From UBA6168 sp964643005 (GTDB lineage: Bacteria; Bacteroidota; Bacteroidia; Chitinophagales; Saprospiraceae): a stretch of DNA of 6,197 nucleotides. The position numbers were made by a program, and so were the translations under genes. A model generated the notes under the pieces. It made no database searches. It was not told where the DNA came from and saw only the letters and a program-made list of their open reading frames with translations. The DNA is taken from the NCBI GenBank assembly GCA_964643005.1, contig CAZXQI010000168.1, positions 1-6,197 on the forward strand, written 5' to 3'. Positions 1 to 5,011 of the stretch are shown in pieces (position 1 is the first letter of the stretch; every line of letters starts with the position of its first letter).

Positions 1-96
1 AGTTGCGTGAATTTGCGTGAGCATAGAGGAAGCATAGTGTTGAATTTAGGTACTCATACCTACGTTTCTTCCTGCCTTTTTCAAAGATGTTTAGTA

Positions 97-110
97 GTCA
101 ATCGTCAATC
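97..110. repeat. Two-copy tandem heptamer GTCAATC
   Basis: The unit GTCAATC occurs twice back to back and is followed by an A-run. It is too short to assign a function and may be slippage debris in non-coding DNA. Confidence 0.5.
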
Positions 111-171
111 AAAAAAAGGAAAAGCTTCTTTCCACTCCCGGCGCCAAAAAGAACCAAAAATCATTGGATCC

Positions 172-226
172 CTCCTGGCGTCCATCTACGGAACAACAGA
201 ATAAGTCAGGCCAAAGACGCCAGGAG
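172..226. repeat. 11-bp perfect inverted repeat, possible transcript 3' hairpin
   Basis: CTCCTGGCGTC at 172-182 is perfectly matched by GACGCCAGGAG at 216-226, with 33 bases between. Two further C:G pairs form beyond a two-base bulge. The structure lies 31 bases past the stop codon of the minus-strand secreted-protein gene. On that strand it is followed by T-rich sequence (T5 tracts about 15 and 25 bases later), not by an immediate U-run. It could be a transcript-end structure or a small mobile or protein-binding element. A simple intrinsic terminator is only a weak fit. Confidence 0.4.
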
Positions 227-236
227 AAGGCATAGC

Positions 237-267
237 TGGAGGATCTGCACGATCCCTTATTCCTCCA
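237..267 (-). terminator. Weak hairpin overlapping the stop of the secreted-protein gene
   Basis: TGGAGGA at 237-243 pairs with TCCTCCA at 261-267. Within the span, GGATC (241-245) and GATCC (251-255) offer an alternative five-base-pair stem with a five-base loop. The stop codon (257-259) lies inside the structure. No U-tract follows on the minus strand, so this is at best an untypical terminator or an RNA-stabilising hairpin. Confidence 0.25.
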
Positions 268-637
268 CCCTGACATCCCTTTGAATCACACCGGTATAAG
301 TTCTCAATTGAATCTGGTAGTCGCCCGGTTCAAAGTGCTTCATGTCTAATTCGTAGATAGAGTTGACGGGAAGATCCCAGAGACTTTCTTTCCAGATGAC
401 CTCTCCGAACTGGTCGAGTACTTTCAGGTCGTTGAGATTCACGTTAATTTCCTCGAAGTCGATGTAGTAAATGTCGTTTTGCGAGTCGTGGTAAAAAGTC
501 CAGTCGGAATTGTCGGTATTTGCTACGCCGGAAAAGTGGTCAAAAAAAGTGGGAAGAGTGGAAACAGAAGTCTGTGCGGAGAGCATATTAAAAAGGCCAA
601 AAAACGCGAGAGCGGTAAAAAGAAATTTGCGTTGCAT
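257..637 (-). CDS. Small secreted protein of unknown function with a type IX sorting-tail-like beta domain
   Basis: The 126-residue product starts at an ATG followed by a clear signal peptide: basic MQRK, a hydrophobic core at about residues 5-19, and likely cleavage after LSA at residue 21. No lipobox cysteine is present and the mature part has no cysteine. After a Ser/Thr/Phe-rich linker (about 22-50), residues 55-126 show alternating beta-strand character with the landmarks LKVLDQFGEVIW (71-82), NSIYELDM (92-99) and FEPGDYQIQLRTYTGVI (102-118). This D-x-x-G-x-V then LxPGxYxxxL rhythm resembles the C-terminal sorting domains of type IX secretion substrates and the DUF3244-like small exported proteins of Bacteroidota. 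That resemblance is my inference from pattern, not a database match. The gene is separated from glpK by 237 bases and has its own candidate promoter at 696-703, so it is probably monocistronic. A Shine-Dalgarno sequence is not seen. The signal peptide is well supported; the fold and function are not. Confidence 0.8.
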   Translation of the reverse strand: MQRKFLFTALAFFGLFNMLSAQTSVSTLPTFFDHFSGVANTDNSDWTFYHDSQNDIYYIDFEEINVNLNDLKVLDQFGEVIWKESLWDLPVNSIYELDMKHFEPGDYQIQLRTYTGVIQRDVRVEE

Positions 638-874
638 TGTTATTGCGGATTTGAATAGATTCAGTTGGATTTGTTTGTTTTAGATAAAACGCCCGCAAAA
701 TTATATCTTTTTCAAATGCGCTGCCAGTCTGTTTTAAAAACCTGATTAGATTTTACCTGGCTCGTCATTAAAATTTTGTTTGCCATTTAAAAAGGAAAGA
801 GAAAGTTGTGATAAAGGCTCTGTCCCTCGGCAAATCCAAATTTTATTTCAAAATAAAGCTGTGTTAAATTTTAA
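638..874. other. AT-rich intergenic region between glpK and the secreted-protein gene
   Basis: No gene is supported on either strand; the longest plus-strand ATG frame noticed (from 716) is nine codons. It serves as the 3' flank of glpK and the upstream region of the minus-strand gene at 257-637. It contains the promoter candidate at 696-703, a near-palindrome GTTTTAAAAAC at 731-741, an all-AT hairpin at 842-857, and one arm of a longer-range inverted repeat that pairs into the end of glpK. Confidence 0.6.
696..703 (-). promoter_or_regulatory. Candidate Bacteroidota -7 promoter element
   Basis: Read on the minus strand this is TAATTTTG, an exact match to TAnnTTTG, the -7 motif of the primary sigma factor in Bacteroidota. 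It would start transcription about 50 bases before the ATG of the secreted-protein gene. No TTG lies at the expected 17-23 base spacing upstream; the nearest is only 9 bases away. The -33 half is therefore weak or absent. Confidence 0.4.
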
Positions 875-890
875 CTAAACTTCTCTTTCC
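794..890. repeat. Long-range inverted repeat spanning the 3' end of glpK
   Basis: GGAAAGAGAA at 794-803 is the exact reverse complement of TTCTCTTTCC at 881-890, and pairing can extend by about three more bases past a one-base bulge. The right arm encodes the last residues of glpK (WEREV). Between the arms, TTTATTT (842-848) and AAATAAA (851-857) form a weak all-AT hairpin. In glpK mRNA this could close a loop of about 77 bases around the stop codon and 3' untranslated region. No U-tract follows a GC-rich stem, so I do not call a standard terminator. Confidence 0.35.
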
Positions 891-2368
891 CAGTCCATGA
901 CCCGCGAAACCGCTTTTTGCCAACCTTTGTACAGCCGCTTCCGCATCCTGTCGTCCATTTCCGGCGAGAAAGCTTTATCGAGTTGCCAGGCGGAAGAGAT
1001 ATCCTCCATCCGCCAGAAACCTGTCGCCAGTCCCGCCAAGCAGGCGGCGCCGAGAGCGGTGGTCTCGATGATGCCGGGGCGCTCTACCCTTGCGCCGAGA
1101 ATGTCCGCCTGAAACTGTAGGAGGAAGTCATTGGCGGCGGCGCCTCCGTCCACCCGAAGAGATTTGAGCGGCTGTCTGGCGTCCTTTTCCATGGCGGCTA
1201 AGACGTCTTTGGTCTGGTAGGCTAAGGATTCTAAGGTCGCCCGTATAAAGTGGGCTTTGGAAGTTCCCCTGGTCAGGCCGAAAATGGCGCCCCGGGCGTA
1301 CATATCCCAGTAAGGCGCTCCAAGTCCTGCGAAGGCGGGCACCACATAGACTCCTTCCGCATCCTGCACCTTGTTGGCGAAGTATTCGGAATCCTTCGCT
1401 TCGTCAATCATTTTCAGGCCGTCCCGAAGCCATTGCACTGCGGCGCCGGCGATGAAGACGCTGCCTTCCAGTGCGTAGTGAACCTCTCCATTCAGTCCCC
1501 AGGCTATAGTCGTGAGCAGCCCCGCTTTAGAGAGGATCGGAGTAGTTCCCGTGTTCATCAGCATGAAGCAGCCCGTGCCGTAGGTGTTTTTGGCCATGCC
1601 GGGAGTATGACATGCCTGCCCGAACAGCGCCGCCTGCTGGTCGCCGGCAATGCCCGCAATAGGTATTGATGCGCCAAAGAAGTTCGGCAGCGTCTCCCCA
1701 TAAACTTCACAGGAAGAGCGGACTTCGGGCAGGATGTTACCGGGAATGTCGAGGGCGTCGAGCAATTTCTCATCCCATTTCAGACTGCGAATATTGAAGA
1801 GCATCGTCCGACTGGCGTTGGAGTAGTCCGTCGCGTGCACCTGTCCGCCGCTGAGCTTCCAGAGGAGCCAGGAGTCTATCGTGCCAAACAGCAGATTGCC
1901 TTTTTCCGCCTCTTTGCGGGCGCCTTTGACATGGTCTAAAAGCCATTTGATTTTGGTTCCGGAAAAATAGGCGTCAATCACTAAGCCCGTTTCCCGCCTC
2001 ACATAAGGTTCCAGGCCTTTGGCCTTTAGTTGGTCGCAGACGCCCGCCGTCCGCCGATCCTGCCAGACGATGGCGCGATGGATAGGCCGGCCGGTGATCT
2101 TGTTCCAGACGACCGTAGTTTCCCGCTGATTAGTGATTCCAATCGCAGCGATATCTTTTGCCGTCAGACCCCCGTTCTTCAAAACGCTCTGCGCTACTTT
2201 CAACTGGGATTCCAATATCTCCTCTGCGCTGTGCTCCACCCAGCCAGAGAGGGGATAAAACTGCGTAAACTCCTGTTGTTCAATGCCGTGGATATTGCCG
2301 CTTTTATCAAAAAGAATGGCTCTTGAACTGGTCGTTCCCTGGTCTAAGGCGAGGATATATTTTGACAT
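875..2368 (-). CDS. glpK: Glycerol kinase
   Basis: A complete cytosolic FGGY-family kinase of 497 residues (E. coli GlpK is about 502) that phosphorylates glycerol with ATP to sn-glycerol 3-phosphate, for glycerolipid synthesis or catabolism. The phosphate-binding motif DQGTTSSRAI is at 9-18. Glycerol-binding R82-E83, Y134 and catalytic D243 (in GIAGDQQAALFGQ) are all present, as are NTYGTGCFMLMNTG (261-274), the ATP-side DGGAAANDFLLQFQADILG (407-425) and both FGGY signature regions (YFSGTKIKWLLD, and GLTRGTSKAHFIRATLES). The loop before D243 reads LPNFFGASIPIAG. It lacks the GGKGGTR fructose-1,6-bisphosphate loop of the enterobacterial enzyme, and the position of the PTS-phosphorylated His in Firmicute enzymes (HFYG) is Asn (NFFG). 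Feedback control by either route is therefore unlikely. The gene lies 55 bases after the glycosyltransferase gene, with no promoter motif seen in the gap. No glpF or glpD is in the window. The ATG start gives the canonical MSKYILALDQG N-terminus. Confidence 0.97.
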   Translation of the reverse strand: MSKYILALDQGTTSSRAILFDKSGNIHGIEQQEFTQFYPLSGWVEHSAEEILESQLKVAQSVLKNGGLTAKDIAAIGITNQRETTVVWNKITGRPIHRAIVWQDRRTAGVCDQLKAKGLEPYVRRETGLVIDAYFSGTKIKWLLDHVKGARKEAEKGNLLFGTIDSWLLWKLSGGQVHATDYSNASRTMLFNIRSLKWDEKLLDALDIPGNILPEVRSSCEVYGETLPNFFGASIPIAGIAGDQQAALFGQACHTPGMAKNTYGTGCFMLMNTGTTPILSKAGLLTTIAWGLNGEVHYALEGSVFIAGAAVQWLRDGLKMIDEAKDSEYFANKVQDAEGVYVVPAFAGLGAPYWDMYARGAIFGLTRGTSKAHFIRATLESLAYQTKDVLAAMEKDARQPLKSLRVDGGAAANDFLLQFQADILGARVERPGIIETTALGAACLAGLATGFWRMEDISSAWQLDKAFSPEMDDRMRKRLYKGWQKAVSRVMDWEREV

Positions 2369-2423
2369 AATCTTTTTTATTAATGGTATTTTGTCCCTAT
2401 TGTGAAGCGGTGAAGGTATAGTT

Positions 2424-3413
2424 TTAAGGCAATTTAGACAAGAGCTTAGCCGCGTCTATATGAGCGCATTTGAAATGCCCCATCGGGCAGGATTTTCTGC
2501 CGTGGAAACTGCAGGGTCGGCAGTCTAAATCCAAATCCGTTTGGACGACGTGGGAAATATCGGACAGCGGCGTGAACCCAAATTCGGGCACAGTGGAACA
2601 AAAGATAGCCGTAACCGGCGCATTGACCGCAGAGGCGAGGTGCAGCGGCGCCGAATCGTTGACAAAGTTCATCCCTGCCGACTGCATCAGGGCGGCGGAT
2701 TCTAAGAGCGAAAGCCTCCCCGCCATGTTTTCAATTCGCGCATGTTTTGATGCGGCTCGTATCTCCTCGCACAGCGCCAGGTCAGCCGAACCGCCCAACA
2801 AAAAAACGACGGTTTCCTCTCCTACTCTGTCGATGAAATCAATCCACCGCTCTTTTGGCCATTGCTTGGTAAACCAGACCGAGGCCGGCGAAACGGTGAT
2901 AAACTTCCCTTCCGGATGGGGGATTTTTTCAAAATTTTCGGGAGAAGGGTAAAGTTTGGGACGAATAAATTTGTCGTCGGTCCATTTTTCTATCAGCGAT
3001 AAATTCCTTTCGACTTCGTGAATGGGCTTTTCCTTCGTGCCTATGATGTGCGGGCGCTTATGGATAAAAAGAAAGGATAGCGGGTTTTTATCAAATCCCG
3101 TCGTAATGGCGGCGCCCGAAAAGACCGTGAGCAGACCCGTGGAGAGGAACCTCTGCAGATTGACGACCAGGTCGTACCTGCGCTTTTGTATGCTCCACAT
3201 CATCTTCCAGAGATTCCCGTATTTCCCATTTTTTTTGTCCCAAATAAGCGTCTCGTGGAGAAAAGGGTGCCGCGCGAACAGACTTTCGTTTCCCTTCCTC
3301 AGCAAAAAGTCTATTTCCGCTTCTGGAAAATGCAGGCGCAGTTTTTCGAGCGTCGCAGTAGCCAGAATCACATCGCCAATGAAGGCGGTTTGTATGACGA
3401 GTATTTTTTTCAT
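2424..3413 (-). CDS. Glycosyltransferase family 9 protein, heptosyltransferase-like (WaaF/RfaF type)
   Basis: A complete 329-residue cytosolic or membrane-associated GT-B enzyme of the ADP-heptose:LPS heptosyltransferase family, predicted to add a sugar to lipopolysaccharide core or a related surface glycolipid. The N-terminal acceptor half opens with ILVIQTAFIGDVILATATLEKLR; the AFIGD motif supplies D14, equivalent to the catalytic Asp of WaaC. The C-terminal donor half has SPASVWFTKQWPKERW (175-190), the LLGGSAD loop (205-211), and the conserved nucleotide-sugar motif NFVNDSAPLHLASAV (249-263) leading to FCSTVPEFGFTP. Near the end are four cysteines (C298, C301, C309, C316, pattern CRPC...SCPMGHFKC), like the Cys-rich tail of many WaaF-type proteins. 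The donor could be ADP-heptose or another sugar; sequence alone does not settle this. The start ATG follows a T8 run with no Shine-Dalgarno. The gene sits 52 bases after the cysteine desulfurase and 55 before glpK on the same strand, suggesting co-transcription without an obvious shared pathway. Confidence 0.9.
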   Translation of the reverse strand: MKKILVIQTAFIGDVILATATLEKLRLHFPEAEIDFLLRKGNESLFARHPFLHETLIWDKKNGKYGNLWKMMWSIQKRRYDLVVNLQRFLSTGLLTVFSGAAITTGFDKNPLSFLFIHKRPHIIGTKEKPIHEVERNLSLIEKWTDDKFIRPKLYPSPENFEKIPHPEGKFITVSPASVWFTKQWPKERWIDFIDRVGEETVVFLLGGSADLALCEEIRAASKHARIENMAGRLSLLESAALMQSAGMNFVNDSAPLHLASAVNAPVTAIFCSTVPEFGFTPLSDISHVVQTDLDLDCRPCSFHGRKSCPMGHFKCAHIDAAKLLSKLP

Positions 3414-3439
3414 TAAAAAAAATTCAACTGTAGGAGGGG

Positions 3440-3459
3440 CGGCAATTCCCTATCTGCCG
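3440..3459 (-). other. Small intercistronic hairpin between the desulfurase and glycosyltransferase genes
   Basis: CGGCA (3440-3444) and TGCCG (3455-3459) can form a five-base-pair stem with a ten-base loop in the 52-base gap. On the minus strand a T8 run appears about 16 bases later, directly before the next start codon. It is too short and too far from the T-run to be a strong terminator. It could modestly attenuate or process a shared transcript. Confidence 0.2.
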
Positions 3460-3465
3460 AGAAAC

Positions 3466-4665
3466 TCAGCCCTTTTTCACGGAACCGGCTTTGAACATTT
3501 CCCAGGCGGCGCTAAGTTCCCTCAACTGAAGAACGCCTTTCTTAACGGCCTGAATGGTAAAATCAATCTCCTCTTTCGTCGTGAAACGCCCCAGGCTAAA
3601 GCGCAGAGAAGAGGACAAAAGGCTTTCATCCAAACCCATCGCTTCCAGTACGTGGGAGGCCTGAAGCGAAGCTGAATGACAGGCCGATCCCGTCGAAACT
3701 GCAAGCTTCTTATTAAATGTATAAATCAGGGCTTCGTCGTCCACGTGGCGAAAGGCCAGATTAGAAACATGCGGCAGGCGTTCCTGTTGGCTACCGTTCA
3801 CAAAGACTTCCTCTAATTCGGTCAATGCGCTTTCTAAATGGTCTCTCAACCGGCGGAGCCTCGCTCCTTCCTGCGACATTTTGGCTATGGCTATTTCAGC
3901 CGCCTTCCCCAAGCCCACGATGCCCGGAACGTTCACGGTACCCGAACGCAGGCCCTGCTCCTGCGCTCCGCCTTCTATTTGCGGAATCAGCCTCAGCTTA
4001 GGCAAACGGCGCCGGAGGTAAAGTGCGCCCACTCCTTTTGGTCCATACATTTTGTGGGCGGAAAAAGCCATGAGCTGAATGCCGCTCTTTTCGGGAAAGA
4101 CTTCAATCTTTCCAACTGCCTGCGTGGCATCGCTAAAGAATAGGACGCCGTGATTTTTACAAATCTCGCCAATAGCTTCCATCGGCAGAATGACGCCGGT
4201 CTCATTATTGGCAAACATCGCCGCCACCAAAATGGTCTCTGGTCGGATGGCCGCCTCCAATGCCTCTAAATCAATCATCCCCCGCCCATCCACGGGGAGA
4301 TAGCTCACAGCCGCTCCTGATCTTTCAAGCCGGCGGCAGGCGTCTAAGACGGCGCTATGTTCCGTCTGGACAGTGACGACGTGATTCCCCTTGTCGGAAT
4401 AGGCCTCGTAGATTCCTTTCAGCGCCAGGTTGACGCTCTCGGTGGCGCCGGAAGTGAAGATGATTTCCTGCGGATCGGCGCCAATGAGCGCAGCTATCTT
4501 CTCCCTCGCCGACTCAACCGCCTTAGCCGCTTCCCAGCCGAAGGGATGGCTTTTGCTGGCTGCATTTCCGAACTGTCGGCTAAAATAGGGCAGCATGGCC
4601 TCTACCGCCTCAGGGTCGCAGGGCGTAGCGGCGTTGTAGTCTAAATAGATGGCTTGAGACGACAT
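3466..4665 (-). CDS. iscS: Cysteine desulfurase, IscS type
   Basis: A PLP-dependent cytosolic enzyme that removes sulfur from L-cysteine, leaving alanine and an enzyme persulfide used for Fe-S clusters and tRNA thiolation. From the ATG at 4665 it is 399 residues (E. coli IscS 404) and opens MSSQAIYLDYNAATPCDP. An in-frame ATG at 4674 is an alternative. The frame extends to a TTG at 4695, but that lies next to the predicted transcription start and adds nothing conserved. Key residues are visible: H103 in TEHSAVL, D179 and Q182 in DATQAVGK, PLP lysine K205 in AFSAHKMYGPKG, and catalytic C329 in STGSACHSAS. The long catalytic-loop context and the ending LRELSAAWEMFK mark the IscS group rather than SufS. 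Two oddities: the tail after WEMFKAG is only SVKKG, where IscS proteins usually continue to a conserved ending like IEWAHH; and the usual GGGHERGMRSGT reads GGAQEQGLRSGT. No iscU, iscR or other isc gene is nearby. Confidence 0.93.
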   Translation of the reverse strand: MSSQAIYLDYNAATPCDPEAVEAMLPYFSRQFGNAASKSHPFGWEAAKAVESAREKIAALIGADPQEIIFTSGATESVNLALKGIYEAYSDKGNHVVTVQTEHSAVLDACRRLERSGAAVSYLPVDGRGMIDLEALEAAIRPETILVAAMFANNETGVILPMEAIGEICKNHGVLFFSDATQAVGKIEVFPEKSGIQLMAFSAHKMYGPKGVGALYLRRRLPKLRLIPQIEGGAQEQGLRSGTVNVPGIVGLGKAAEIAIAKMSQEGARLRRLRDHLESALTELEEVFVNGSQQERLPHVSNLAFRHVDDEALIYTFNKKLAVSTGSACHSASLQASHVLEAMGLDESLLSSSLRFSLGRFTTKEEIDFTIQAVKKGVLQLRELSAAWEMFKAGSVKKG

Positions 4666-5011
4666 AGACAGCATTTGAAAATTAGGAACAGGCAACGGAC
4701 AAAAGTAAAAGGTTTTGGAAGAGCTGAATTTTACTTCTACTCATTTTCTACCTCAGAGAAAGCGCCCCCGACAGCAGGACGGATAGAGGAAAATTATTAA
4801 ATGAAAAGTTAATGCGCCCGAAAAGGTGTTTCTTTCCTTCCATGTCAGGCATCAGGCAGGACATCGAGCCAAGGCGCAGATTAAGTTGCTTATTTATATC
4901 ATTCCCGAATGAATAATATAATCGTACTTTTCAGCCTTGTATTTTTTTAAAATATCGGTCTTCCTGAAGTCGTGTTCGAAGGCTTCTTTTATCATTTCCA
5001 AATTTAACCGT
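4666..5011. other. Divergent intergenic region between iscS and the alpha-2-macroglobulin gene
   Basis: This 346-base region separates two divergently transcribed genes and should contain promoters for both. The iscS side has the -7 motif at 4700-4707. On the other side, about 4880-4955 is very AT-rich, and TACTTTTC at 4925-4932 is one mismatch from TAnnTTTG, without a well-placed TTG. A seven-base unit TCAGGCA is tandemly duplicated at 4845-4858. A 34-codon frame (4812-4916, plus) and a GTG-initiated antisense frame (4894-5094, minus) show no recognisable protein features. I see no RNA gene or riboswitch. Confidence 0.55.
4700..4707 (-). promoter_or_regulatory. Candidate Bacteroidota -7 promoter element for the iscS-led gene group
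   Basis: On the minus strand this reads TACTTTTG, an exact TAnnTTTG match. Transcription would begin at about 4693, giving a 5' leader of about 20-30 bases before the ATG at 4674 or 4665 and arguing against the in-frame TTG at 4695. No TTG is present at the expected -33 position. I saw no comparable motif in the 52- and 55-base gaps downstream, which suggests that this promoter serves all three minus-strand genes. Confidence 0.45.

Larger units (their letters stand above)
1..256. other. Left-edge intergenic region without a supported gene
   Basis: No convincing coding sequence is visible. Two overlapping plus-strand open frames of about 65 codons give compositions with no recognisable motif. 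The stretch contains short repeats: TTGCGTGA at 3-10 and 13-20, AGCATAG at 20-26 and 31-37, and a seven-base unit GTCAATC twice in tandem at 97-110. Near its right end are inverted repeats, listed separately. The sequence ending at about 146 (CCCGGCGCCA) loosely resembles the 3' end of a tRNA, but no T-arm or 5' acceptor strand matches it. Its main role is probably as the 3' flank of the secreted-protein gene to its right. Confidence 0.6.

Noticed and set aside
118..146. Possible tRNA 3' end (TCCCGGCGCCA)
   Set aside because: No matching 5' acceptor strand (GCCGGGA), T-loop or T-stem is present, so it is not a tRNA and is too weak to call an attachment-site remnant.
1250..1669. 139-codon plus-strand open frame inside glpK
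   Set aside because: It is antisense to the glpK catalytic region, which is intact in the other frame; no family resemblance.
2470..2952. 160-codon plus-strand open frame
   Set aside because: It lies wholly antisense to the conserved GT9 donor domain and has a low-information Ser/Lys-rich translation.
3022..3675. 217-codon plus-strand open frame bridging the glycosyltransferase and desulfurase genes
   Set aside because: It is antisense to two clearly conserved genes, crosses their boundary, and its translation has no recognisable domain or export signal. It is a shadow of minus-strand codon bias.
4666..4695. TTG-initiated extension of the cysteine desulfurase by ten residues
   Set aside because: The added residues are not conserved in the family as I know it, and the predicted transcription start lies at about the same place.
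4812..4916. 34-codon plus-strand ATG frame upstream of the alpha-2-macroglobulin gene
   Set aside because: It lacks a ribosome binding site, hydrophobic segment or known leader-peptide features, and such a length is common by chance.
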